In this document: piece after piece, positions 37,977 through 50,258 of the stretch | Layout of the letters: every line of letters begins with the position of its first letter | Position numbering within the stretch: the first letter of the stretch is position 1 | From: Cronobacter dublinensis subsp. dublinensis LMG 23823 | Lineage (GTDB): Bacteria; Pseudomonadota; Gammaproteobacteria; Enterobacterales; Enterobacteriaceae | DNA: 64,000 nt | Assembly: GCF_001277235.1 (NCBI RefSeq) | Contig: NZ_CP012266.1 | Span: 310,001 to 374,000, forward strand | Reading direction: 5' to 3' | Notes under the pieces: generated by a model | Database searches by the model: none | What the model saw: only the letters and a program-made list of their open reading frames with translations | Told to the model about the DNA's origin: nothing | Program-made: the position numbers and the translations under genes

Positions 37977-38345
37977 ATGTCTATCACTAAAGATCAAATC
38001 ATTGAAGCAGTATCCGCTATGTCCGTAATGGACGTTGTTGAGCTGATCTCTGCAATGGAAGAAAAATTCGGTGTTTCTGCTGCTGCTGCTGTAGCTGTTG
38101 CTGCTGGCCCGGCTGCTGAAGCTGCTGAAGAGAAAACTGAATTCGACGTTATTCTGAAAGCCGCTGGCGCTAACAAAGTTGCTGTTATCAAAGCAGTACG
38201 TGGCGCAACTGGCCTGGGTCTGAAAGAAGCTAAAGACCTGGTAGAATCTGCTCCGGCCGCTCTGAAAGAAGGCGTGAGCAAAGATGACGCTGAAGCTCTG
38301 AAAAAATCTCTGGAAGAAGCTGGCGCTGAAGTTGAAGTTAAATAA
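37977..38345 (+). CDS. rplL: Ribosomal protein L7/L12
   Basis: Multicopy acidic stalk protein that recruits and activates translational GTPases. The protein is 122 residues: an N-terminal dimerisation helix, an alanine-rich hinge (SAAAAVAVAAGPAAEAA) and a C-terminal domain with the conserved KVAVIKAVRGATGLGLKEAK face. A partial terminator follows before rpoB. Confidence 0.98.
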   Translation: MSITKDQIIEAVSAMSVMDVVELISAMEEKFGVSAAAAVAVAAGPAAEAAEEKTEFDVILKAAGANKVAVIKAVRGATGLGLKEAKDLVESAPAALKEGVSKDDAEALKKSLEEAGAEVEVK

Positions 38346-38384
38346 GCCAACCCTTCTGGTGGCAGCCTGAGAAATCAGGCTGAT

Positions 38385-38415
38385 GGCTGGTGACTTTTTG
38401 GTCACCAGCCTTTTT
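38385..38415 (+). terminator. rplL-rpoB attenuator
   Basis: Stem GGCTGGTGAC / GTCACCAGCC with loop TTTTTG, then TTTTT. In E. coli the equivalent hairpin ends most transcripts, so that rpoBC is made at a lower level than rplJL. Confidence 0.88.
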
Positions 38416-38564
38416 GCGCTAGGGGACCAGTAGCGTTTCACACTGTTTTACTGCTGGTTACCCGTCAATGCTTGTTTCTATCGACGACTTAATATACTGC
38501 GACAGCGCTCCGGCACTGTGTAAATCGCAATGAAATGGTTTAAGCGTGATAGCAACAGGTATTG

Positions 38565-38585
38565 CGAAAAGTGTTCCACTTTTCG
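38565..38585 (+). promoter_or_regulatory. Perfect 9-bp hairpin in the rpoB leader
   Basis: CGAAAAGTG and CACTTTTCG flank a TTC loop, 78 bp before rpoB. There is no T-run, so it is not a terminator. It lies in the rplL-rpoB spacer, where E. coli mRNA is cut by RNase III. It may be part of that processing structure; this assignment is inference. Confidence 0.5.
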
Positions 38586-38662
38586 GTCAACAAAATGGTG
38601 CTGCATAAACTGTCCCTTCGATGGACAGAGTGGGTCGACTTGTCAGCGAGCTGAGGAACCCT

Positions 38663-41600
38663 ATGGTTTACTCCTATACCGAGAAAAAACGTATTCGTAA
38701 GGATTTTGGTAAACGTCCACAAGTTCTGGATGTTCCCTATCTCCTTTCTATCCAGCTTGACTCGTTCCAGAAATTTATCGAGCAAGATCCTGAAGGTCAG
38801 TACGGTCTGGAAGCGGCTTTCCGCTCCGTATTCCCGATTCAGAGCTACAGCGGCAATTCGGAACTGCAATACGTCAGCTACCGTCTTGGCGAACCGGTGT
38901 TTGATGTTAAAGAATGCCAAATCCGTGGCGTGACCTATTCGGCACCGCTGCGCGTTAAGCTGCGTCTGGTGATCTACGAGCGCGAAGCGCCGGAAGGCAC
39001 CGTTAAAGACATCAAAGAGCAAGAAGTTTACATGGGCGAAATCCCGCTCATGACCGATAACGGTACCTTTGTTATTAACGGTACTGAGCGTGTTATCGTT
39101 TCTCAGCTGCACCGCAGCCCGGGCGTCTTCTTTGACAGCGACAAGGGTAAAACCCACTCCTCTGGTAAGGTGCTGTATAACGCACGCATCATTCCTTACC
39201 GTGGCTCCTGGCTGGACTTCGAATTCGATCCGAAAGACAACCTGTTTGTCCGTATCGACCGTCGTCGTAAGCTGCCGGCAACTATCATCCTGCGCGCGCT
39301 GGATTACACCACTGAGCAGATCCTTGACCTGTTCTTTGAAAAAGTGGTCTTCGAAATCCGCGATAACAAACTGCAGATGGAGCTGATTCCGGAGCGTCTG
39401 CGTGGTGAAACCGCGTCCTTTGATATCGAAGCAAACGGCAAAATCTACGTAGAAAAAGGCCGTCGTATCACTGCACGTCACATTCGCCAGCTCGAAAAAG
39501 ACGAAATCAAACATATCGAAGTACCGGTGGAATACATCGCCGGTAAAGTTGCGGCGAAAGATTATGTGGACGCTTCCACTGGCGAGCTGATTTGCCCGGC
39601 CAACATGGAGCTGTCCCTGGATCTGCTGGCGAAACTGAGCCAGTCTGGTCACAAACGTATCGAGACGCTGTTCACCAACGACCTCGACCACGGCCCGTAC
39701 ATGTCTGAGACAGTACGCGTCGACCCGACCACCGATCGCCTGAGCGCGCTGGTTGAAATCTACCGCATGATGCGTCCTGGCGAGCCGCCGACGCGTGAAG
39801 CGGCAGAAAGCCTGTTTGAGAACCTGTTCTTCTCCGAAGATCGTTACGATCTTTCTGCGGTAGGCCGCATGAAGTTCAACCGCTCTCTGCTGCGTGACGA
39901 GATCGAAGGTTCCGGTATCCTGAGCAAAGCTGACATCATCGACGTGATGAAAAAGCTCATCGATATCCGTAACGGTAAAGGCGAAGTGGACGATATTGAC
40001 CACCTCGGCAACCGTCGTATCCGTTCCGTAGGCGAAATGGCGGAAAACCAGTTCCGTGTTGGTCTGGTACGTGTAGAGCGTGCGGTGAAAGAGCGTCTGT
40101 CTCTGGGCGATCTGGATACCCTGATGCCTCAGGATATGATCAACGCCAAGCCGATTTCCGCAGCGGTTAAAGAGTTCTTTGGTTCCAGCCAGCTGTCGCA
40201 GTTTATGGACCAGAACAACCCGCTGTCTGAGATCACGCACAAGCGTCGTATCTCCGCACTCGGCCCGGGCGGTCTGACCCGTGAACGTGCAGGGTTTGAA
40301 GTTCGAGACGTACACCCGACCCACTACGGTCGCGTCTGTCCTATCGAAACGCCGGAAGGTCCGAACATCGGTCTTATCAACTCCCTGTCCGTTTACGCGC
40401 AGACTAACGAATATGGCTTCCTTGAGACGCCGTACCGTAAAGTCACCGACGGCATTGTGACCGATGAAATTCATTACCTCTCCGCTATCGAAGAAGGTAA
40501 CTACGTCATCGCTCAGGCGAACACCAACCTGACCGAAGAAGGCCGCTTCGCCGACGATCTGGTCACCTGCCGCAGTAAAGGCGAATCCAGCCTCTTCAGC
40601 GCAGACCAGGTTGACTATATGGACGTTTCCACCCAGCAGGTGGTTTCCGTCGGTGCGTCCCTGATCCCGTTCCTGGAACACGATGACGCCAACCGTGCAT
40701 TGATGGGTGCGAACATGCAACGTCAGGCGGTTCCGACCCTGCGCGCTGATAAGCCGCTGGTAGGTACCGGTATGGAGCGTGCTGTTGCCGTTGACTCCGG
40801 CGTAACTGCCGTTGCCAAACGTGGCGGTACCGTTCAGTACGTCGATGCATCCCGTATCGTTATTAAAGTTAACGAAGACGAGATGTACCCGGGCGAAGCA
40901 GGTATCGATATCTATAACCTGACCAAATATACCCGTTCTAACCAGAACACCTGCATCAACCAGATGCCGTGTGTATCTCTGGATGAGCCGGTTGAACGCG
41001 GCGACGTGCTGGCAGACGGTCCGTCCACCGACCTCGGTGAACTGGCGCTCGGTCAGAACATGCGCGTAGCGTTCATGCCGTGGAACGGCTACAACTTCGA
41101 AGACTCCATCCTCGTTTCCGAGCGTGTGGTCCAGGAAGACCGTTTCACCACGATCCATATTCAGGAACTGGCGTGCGTGTCTCGCGACACCAAGCTGGGG
41201 CCGGAAGAGATCACCGCCGACATCCCGAACGTGGGTGAAGCTGCGCTCTCTAAACTGGATGAATCCGGTATCGTTTACATCGGTGCGGAAGTCACCGGCG
41301 GCGATATCCTGGTAGGTAAGGTAACCCCGAAAGGTGAAACCCAACTGACCCCGGAAGAGAAACTGCTGCGCGCCATCTTCGGTGAGAAAGCGTCTGACGT
41401 TAAAGACTCTTCTCTGCGTGTGCCGAACGGCGTTTCCGGTACCGTTATCGACGTTCAGGTCTTTACCCGCGATGGCGTGGAGAAAGACAAACGTGCGCTC
41501 GAAATCGAAGAGATGCAGCTCAAGCAGGCCAAAAAAGACCTGTCTGAAGAACTGCAGATCCTCGAAGCGGGCCTGTTCAGCCGTATCCGTGCGGTACTGA

Positions 41601-42691
41601 TCGCAGGTGGCGTTGAAGCTGAGAAGCTCGACAAACTGCCGCGCGACCGTTGGCTGGAACTCGGTCTGACCGACGAAGAGAAACAAAACCAGCTGGAACA
41701 GCTGGCTGAACAGTACGACGAACTGAAGCACGAGTTTGAGAAGAAACTCGAAGCGAAACGCCGCAAAATCACTCAGGGTGACGATCTGGCGCCGGGCGTG
41801 CTGAAAATCGTTAAGGTGTATCTGGCCGTTAAACGTCAGATCCAGCCGGGCGATAAGATGGCAGGCCGTCACGGTAACAAAGGTGTTATCTCCAAGATCA
41901 ACCCGATCGAAGATATGCCTTACGATGAAAACGGCACGCCGGTAGACATCGTACTGAACCCGCTGGGCGTACCGTCGCGTATGAACATCGGTCAGATCCT
42001 GGAAACTCACCTGGGTATGGCGGCGAAAGGTATCGGCGATAAGATCAACGCCATGCTGAAACGTCAGGAAGAAGTCGCGAAACTGCGCGAATTCATCCAG
42101 AAAGCTTACGACCTCGGCCAGGATGTTCGTCAGAAAGTTGACCTGAACACCTTCAGCGACGACGAAGTACTGCGTCTGGCTGAAAACCTGCGTAAAGGTA
42201 TGCCTCTCGCCACGCCGGTATTCGACGGCGCGAAAGAAGCTGAAATTAAAGAGCTGCTGCAACTGGGCGACCTGCCGACTTCCGGTCAGATCACCCTGTT
42301 TGATGGCCGTACGGGGGAACAGTTCGAGCGTCCGGTAACCGTAGGTTACATGTACATGCTGAAACTGAACCACCTGGTTGACGACAAGATGCATGCTCGT
42401 TCCACCGGTTCTTACAGCCTGGTTACTCAGCAGCCGCTGGGTGGTAAGGCGCAGTTCGGTGGTCAGCGCTTCGGTGAGATGGAAGTGTGGGCGCTCGAAG
42501 CTTACGGCGCCGCCTATACCCTGCAGGAAATGCTTACCGTTAAGTCTGATGACGTCAACGGCCGTACCAAGATGTATAAGAACATCGTGGATGGCAACCA
42601 TCAGATGGAACCGGGCATGCCGGAATCGTTCAACGTACTGTTGAAAGAGATTCGTTCGCTGGGCATCAACATCGAACTGGAAGACGAGTAA
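38663..42691 (+). CDS. rpoB: RNA polymerase beta subunit
   Basis: Catalytic beta subunit of RNA polymerase. The protein is 1342 residues, identical in length to E. coli RpoB. The start at 38663 gives MVYSYTEKKRIRKDFG; the reading frame runs 14 codons further upstream without support. The rifampicin-binding segment is wild type (SQLSQFMDQNNPLSEITHKR, with His526 encoded at 40238-40240), predicting rifampicin sensitivity at this locus. It is followed 76 bp later by rpoC. Confidence 0.99.
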   Translation: MVYSYTEKKRIRKDFGKRPQVLDVPYLLSIQLDSFQKFIEQDPEGQYGLEAAFRSVFPIQSYSGNSELQYVSYRLGEPVFDVKECQIRGVTYSAPLRVKLRLVIYEREAPEGTVKDIKEQEVYMGEIPLMTDNGTFVINGTERVIVSQLHRSPGVFFDSDKGKTHSSGKVLYNARIIPYRGSWLDFEFDPKDNLFVRIDRRRKLPATIILRALDYTTEQILDLFFEKVVFEIRDNKLQMELIPERLRGETASFDIEANGKIYVEKGRRITARHIRQLEKDEIKHIEVPVEYIAGKVAAKDYVDASTGELICPANMELSLDLLAKLSQSGHKRIETLFTNDLDHGPYMSETVRVDPTTDRLSALVEIYRMMRPGEPPTREAAESLFENLFFSEDRYDLSAVGRMKFNRSLLRDEIEGSGILSKADIIDVMKKLIDIRNGKGEVDDIDHLGNRRIRSVGEMAENQFRVGLVRVERAVKERLSLGDLDTLMPQDMINAKPISAAVKEFFGSSQLSQFMDQNNPLSEITHKRRISALGPGGLTRERAGFEVRDVHPTHYGRVCPIETPEGPNIGLINSLSVYAQTNEYGFLETPYRKVTDGIVTDEIHYLSAIEEGNYVIAQANTNLTEEGRFADDLVTCRSKGESSLFSADQVDYMDVSTQQVVSVGASLIPFLEHDDANRALMGANMQRQAVPTLRADKPLVGTGMERAVAVDSGVTAVAKRGGTVQYVDASRIVIKVNEDEMYPGEAGIDIYNLTKYTRSNQNTCINQMPCVSLDEPVERGDVLADGPSTDLGELALGQNMRVAFMPWNGYNFEDSILVSERVVQEDRFTTIHIQELACVSRDTKLGPEEITADIPNVGEAALSKLDESGIVYIGAEVTGGDILVGKVTPKGETQLTPEEKLLRAIFGEKASDVKDSSLRVPNGVSGTVIDVQVFTRDGVEKDKRALEIEEMQLKQAKKDLSEELQILEAGLFSRIRAVLIAGGVEAEKLDKLPRDRWLELGLTDEEKQNQLEQLAEQYDELKHEFEKKLEAKRRKITQGDDLAPGVLKIVKVYLAVKRQIQPGDKMAGRHGNKGVISKINPIEDMPYDENGTPVDIVLNPLGVPSRMNIGQILETHLGMAAKGIGDKINAMLKRQEEVAKLREFIQKAYDLGQDVRQKVDLNTFSDDEVLRLAENLRKGMPLATPVFDGAKEAEIKELLQLGDLPTSGQITLFDGRTGEQFERPVTVGYMYMLKLNHLVDDKMHARSTGSYSLVTQQPLGGKAQFGGQRFGEMEVWALEAYGAAYTLQEMLTVKSDDVNGRTKMYKNIVDGNHQMEPGMPESFNVLLKEIRSLGINIELEDE

Positions 42692-42767
42692 CTCTCGCTC
42701 AAACAGGTCACTGGTGCCGGGGTAAAACCCGGCGCCAGATTGTGCTAACTCCGACGGGAGCAAATCC

Positions 42768-46991
<4,224 letters not shown>

Positions 46992-47010
46992 TCGTTCTTA
47001 GCCTGACTAA

Positions 47011-47034
47011 AAACCCGCTTCGGCGGGTTTTTTT
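47011..47034 (+). terminator. Terminator of rpoBC
   Basis: Stem AAACCCGC / GCGGGTTT with a TTCG loop, followed by TTTT, 19 bp after the rpoC stop. Confidence 0.93.
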
Positions 47035-47135
47035 ATGCCTGAAATTCACTAAAAAGACCTCGATCGCGTTTCAGGCCGCCCGCCGTACAAGGGCCGGGCA
47101 CACTCAGCGTTCTGTTCATCCACAGGGAACGCACT

Positions 47136-48221
47136 ATGTCCATACGCACACTGATCCTCTCTTTTACGCTACTTCTGAGCGGCATAACCCAGGCCGACAC
47201 CGCTTTTCGCCAGTTGCATCTCGATGAAGATAAGGCTCGCCCGCTCGATGTCGCCGTCTGGTATCCCACGGCGCAAACGGGCAAAACTGAAACGGTGGGC
47301 GACAACCCGGTTTTTGTTGGCACGCCAGCATTACGTAACGCACAGCCCGCTGGTGGCGCGCATCCGTTACTACTTCTCTCGCACGGGTATGGCGGCAACT
47401 GGCGCAACCTCAACTGGCTGGCGCAACGCATGGCGGCGCAGGGGTATATTGTCGCGGCACCCGATCATCCGGGAACAACCAGCCGCAATAAAGCGCAGCA
47501 GGATGCCTGGCAGCTCTGGCAGCGCCCGCGCGATCTGCGCCGCGTGATGAATAGGCTTATCGACAACCCCGCCATTGCTGGCGATGTGGATACCGGTCGC
47601 ATTGCCGCGCTCGGCCATTCTCTGGGCGGCTGGACGGTAATGGAGCTGGCAGGCGCGCGTTTTGATGCCGGGCACTTTCAACGGGATTGTAAAAACCATG
47701 CCGTACTGTCGAGTTGTAAGCTCATCCCTGCGCTGGGTATCGATCGCCCGGCGGCATCCGGCCCGTTAATGGAAAGCCAGCGCGAGCCACGAATCAACGC
47801 GGTGGTCTCTCTCGATTTGGGGCTGGCGCGCGGTTTTACGCCCGGGAGCCTCGCTCAGCTGAATGTGCCGGTGCTTATCTTGTCCGCGCAGGCCGACAGC
47901 GACGCGCTACCCGCCCGGCTGGAGTCTGGCTATTTGCAGCGTTACATTCCGGCGGCGAAGCAGCGGGCGCAAAGCGTCACGGGCGCGACGCATTTTAGCT
48001 TTATGCAGCTCTGCAAGCCTGGCGCGAAGGCGCTGATTGAGGAACACGATCCGGGCGAAGGCATTGTGTGTGACGATGGCGGCTCGCTAAGCCGGGCAGA
48101 CATTCATCAGACGCTTAGCGACACGATCAGCGCTTTTCTGCAGCAGGCGCTTGATTATCCGCCGCTGCACGACGAAACGCCGTTGGGCTCATCCCGCTCA
48201 ACCGCACAAACTCACGGTTGA
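47136..48221 (+). CDS. Exported alpha/beta hydrolase (dienelactone hydrolase / PAF-acetylhydrolase-like)
   Basis: I do not recognise a named gene. The protein is 361 residues with a signal peptide (MSIRTLILSFTLLLSGITQA, probable cut after Ala20), so it is probably periplasmic. The fold is alpha/beta hydrolase: oxyanion segment LSHGYGGN (81-88), nucleophile Ser162 in GHSLGG, likely acid Asp254 (SAQADSD), and His286 (GATHFS). Four cysteines (185, 194, 293, 312) could form disulfides. Substrate unknown; esterase or lipase-like activity is inference. Its last 95 bp overlap the convergent regulator gene, so the C-terminal tail is probably unstructured run-on. It lies between rpoC and thiH, not an E. 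coli K-12 neighbour in my recall. Confidence 0.85.
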   Translation: MSIRTLILSFTLLLSGITQADTAFRQLHLDEDKARPLDVAVWYPTAQTGKTETVGDNPVFVGTPALRNAQPAGGAHPLLLLSHGYGGNWRNLNWLAQRMAAQGYIVAAPDHPGTTSRNKAQQDAWQLWQRPRDLRRVMNRLIDNPAIAGDVDTGRIAALGHSLGGWTVMELAGARFDAGHFQRDCKNHAVLSSCKLIPALGIDRPAASGPLMESQREPRINAVVSLDLGLARGFTPGSLAQLNVPVLILSAQADSDALPARLESGYLQRYIPAAKQRAQSVTGATHFSFMQLCKPGAKALIEEHDPGEGIVCDDGGSLSRADIHQTLSDTISAFLQQALDYPPLHDETPLGSSRSTAQTHG

Positions 48222-49167
48222 AGTTGGATTTGGTGGCAAACCCTGCATCCAGCATGATGCGGGTAACCGGCGCATCGGTGGTGAGCAACAGGTGTTGCGC
48301 ATAGCGAATGCGAAAGCCGTTAATCCACTGCGAGACATTACAGCCACGCGTTGCATTGACGGCCCGCGAAATCTGGCGGGCGGGGATCACCCACTTGCGC
48401 GCCAGCATATCGAGCGTCAGGTCGTCATTGAGAAACAACCGCTGTTCGCCCAGGCGCGCCTCCAGCGTTTCACAAAGCGTGAGCAGATCGGTATCCACAT
48501 CCGTTGCTGACTCTTCGGCGGGTGGTGGAATCGGTGTTTCGTCAGCGGCGGGAATTTTCTTGCCGCTGTAGAGGATGGCAAGGCAGATAAACGGCAGCAG
48601 TATCGCCTGGGAGACAGCAACAATGAGCGGGGCCTGCACCCCGTCATACCAGGTGAAATCGAGCATGATCGCCAGATCGGTCAGACCGCTGAAACAAAGG
48701 AACGCGCCGGCAAGAAAGGCCATTATCGACGTGCTGCGGGCATCTGTCAGCCGGGTCAGAATAAACGCATCCGCACCCCGCCAGGCTGTACGGATCAGCG
48801 CCGCGCCGTAACCGACATAGAGCAGCATCAATACGCCATCCGTCGTCATGGGCGCCATCAGATTCAGGGCAAGCGCGATGGCAGGGGGCAACAGCGAGGC
48901 GATGCGTTCAGACGCGCGGCTTTGGCCGGTTACGCAGGAAAAACAGCGCCATGCCAGCGGCGGCAGCGCAATCGCCAGCATTGACTGTAGCTGTCGGAAC
49001 AGGGGCGCATCAAATTGCCAGCGCAGCGCAGTCATCAGCACCAGTAGCGCGCAGCCGGTGATAAAGGTGGCGAGCGTGCGGTAGCCGCAAGGGCGTTGCA
49101 GCCAGACCTTTGCCAGCAGCATCAGCAGCAGGGAGAGGGTATAAAACGGAACGGGAATGGCGGGCAT
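48127..49167 (-). CDS. AraC-type regulator with about seven membrane helices
   Basis: I do not recognise a named gene. The protein is 346 residues. The first 200 hold about seven hydrophobic helices (roughly 6-24, 30-49, 59-76, 87-104, 112-128, 146-169, 178-200). A proline-rich linker (PIPPPAEES) follows, then an AraC-family DNA-binding domain (about 225-335). That domain has two helix-turn-helix units (LDMLARKWVIPARQISRAVN; IMLDAGFATKSNFNREFVR) and the family ending GMSPTAFRR. It is probably an inner-membrane regulator that senses an envelope or small-molecule signal and binds DNA nearby. The start was chosen at MPAIPVPFYT; a 13-codon extension to 49206 is possible. Convergent with the hydrolase. 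Confidence 0.85.
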   Translation of the reverse strand: MPAIPVPFYTLSLLLMLLAKVWLQRPCGYRTLATFITGCALLVLMTALRWQFDAPLFRQLQSMLAIALPPLAWRCFSCVTGQSRASERIASLLPPAIALALNLMAPMTTDGVLMLLYVGYGAALIRTAWRGADAFILTRLTDARSTSIMAFLAGAFLCFSGLTDLAIMLDFTWYDGVQAPLIVAVSQAILLPFICLAILYSGKKIPAADETPIPPPAEESATDVDTDLLTLCETLEARLGEQRLFLNDDLTLDMLARKWVIPARQISRAVNATRGCNVSQWINGFRIRYAQHLLLTTDAPVTRIMLDAGFATKSNFNREFVRLSGMSPTAFRRAAADNQAPAAEKR

Positions 49168-49250
49168 CAGGCACCTGCGGTGACGACAGCAATCAACGAA
49201 TGCCATGTTGTGCCATAAAACGCCGGGGAAAACACCTCACCCATTTTAGT

Positions 49251-49281
49251 CACAAAAGAAAACGCCCGGCGAACCGGGCGT
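49251..49281 (-). terminator. Terminator downstream of the PTS IIB-IIA genes
   Basis: On the minus strand, ACGCCCGG / CCGGGCGT with a four-base loop is followed by TTTTCTTTTG. It closes the two-gene PTS unit before the regulator gene. Confidence 0.85.
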
Positions 49282-49314
49282 CTCTAACGAGTTTCTGACA
49301 GAACTGCGTCGACA

Positions 49315-49632
49315 TTAATTGCGCGGCGGGAGCCGGCGGTAAATCTCAATCAGGTCGCCCGCCAGATCCTGAATCACCATCGCGTTCATCAGATGATCCT
49401 GGGAGTGAACGGTAATCAGGTTAACCGGTAATTTACCGCTGCCTTCGTCGAGCCCGATAAGCTGCGTCTGGATTTTATGCGCATGCTTAACAAACTCGTG
49501 GGATTCTTCCATCGCTTTTTCGGCGCCCTCGAAGTCGCCTTTGCGGGCCAGTTGAAGAGCCGTCAGCGCCTGGCTGCGCGCGCTACCGGCATTGACCAGT
49601 AGCTCCATGATAATTGACTCTAAATCTTCCAT
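49315..49632 (-). CDS. PTS IIA component, lactose/cellobiose family
   Basis: Phosphocarrier of the sugar phosphotransferase system; it takes phosphate from HPr and passes it to a IIB partner. The protein is 105 residues, all-helical, of the Lac/Chb IIA family. The likely phospho-histidine is His76 in TVHSQDHLM, with the metal-site Asp79, matching VHAQDHLM around His89 of E. coli ChbA. It starts 4 bp after the IIB gene. No IIC permease or sugar hydrolase lies nearby, so the substrate cannot be named. A chitobiose- or cellobiose-like sugar is only a family-based guess. Confidence 0.88.
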   Translation of the reverse strand: MEDLESIIMELLVNAGSARSQALTALQLARKGDFEGAEKAMEESHEFVKHAHKIQTQLIGLDEGSGKLPVNLITVHSQDHLMNAMVIQDLAGDLIEIYRRLPPRN

Positions 49633-49636
49633 TTGG

Positions 49637-49945
49637 TTATTGCTCCAGCATTTTAAGGGCTTTATCCAGCACCACATCGCCTTTCATCATGCCGTAATCC
49701 ATCATATCGATAACGGCGACAGTTTTACCCAGCGGAGCGGCGATCTCCTGGAATTTCGGCTGTTCATATTTGACCTGCGGGCCAAGCAGCACGATGTCGG
49801 CGGTGCCGATAATATCTTTAAACTCCGCGACCGGAACGGCCTTAATATCCACCTCGACGCCTTTTTTCTGGGCGGCGTCTTTCATCCGTTGAACCAGCAT
49901 GCTGGTGGACATTCCTGCGGCACAGCATAAAACGATATTTTTCAT
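49637..49945 (-). CDS. PTS IIB component, lactose/cellobiose family
   Basis: Phosphocarrier that receives phosphate from IIA and gives it to the sugar. The protein is 102 residues of the Lac/Chb IIB family. The phospho-cysteine is Cys8 in CCAAGMSTSMLV, compared with CSAGMSTSLLV in ChbB. The start gives MKNIVLCCAAGMS; a longer frame to 50005 is not supported. It is the first gene of a IIB-IIA pair with a CRP-like site about 85 bp upstream. It lacks a linked IIC, so it must borrow a permease or act in signalling. Confidence 0.88.
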   Translation of the reverse strand: MKNIVLCCAAGMSTSMLVQRMKDAAQKKGVEVDIKAVPVAEFKDIIGTADIVLLGPQVKYEQPKFQEIAAPLGKTVAVIDMMDYGMMKGDVVLDKALKMLEQ

Positions 49946-50022
49946 AATCCGCTCTCTGTGGCTGTTGTTTAGTTGATATTTATCCCCCACCTCCTGTCCC
50001 AACAACCGCTTTGATGTGATTG

Positions 50023-50038
50023 TGTGTTACCCATCACA
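50023..50038. promoter_or_regulatory. CRP-like site upstream of the PTS IIB-IIA genes
   Basis: TGTGT-TACCCA-TCACA differs from the CRP core TGTGA-N6-TCACA at one position. It is centred at 50030.5, about 85 bp before the IIB start. A -10-like GGATAAATAT on the minus strand (49978-49987) would put it near -61, a class I position. This fits catabolite control of a sugar PTS. Confidence 0.55.
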
Positions 50039-50054
50039 AAGAAAGCCGCAAAAA

Positions 50055-50086
50055 CGGAAACCGGTTACCAAAGCCGGTTTTTTTTG
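50055..50086. terminator. Hairpin with T-runs between thiH and the PTS genes
   Basis: AACCGG (50059-50064) pairs with CCGGTT (50074-50079), followed on the plus strand by TTTTTT. On the minus strand CCGGTTTCC is followed by GTTTTT, so it could end thiH transcripts. The 170 bp between it and thiH (50087-50258) show no gene I can support. Confidence 0.55.
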
Positions 50087-50258
50087 ACGTCCGGTACAGA
50101 GAGTGAGGCGGGGCGGCAGAGAGAGAGCAACCAGAACCGCCCCGGCCGGCCATCCCCGACCGGCAGGCGTAGAGTAAAACCGCGCGAGGTTTCCCTCAAA
50201 CGGCAAAAACGCCTTTTGCGTAACATATCGAAAGATATCGCCTGGTTTGCGTTTAGTT

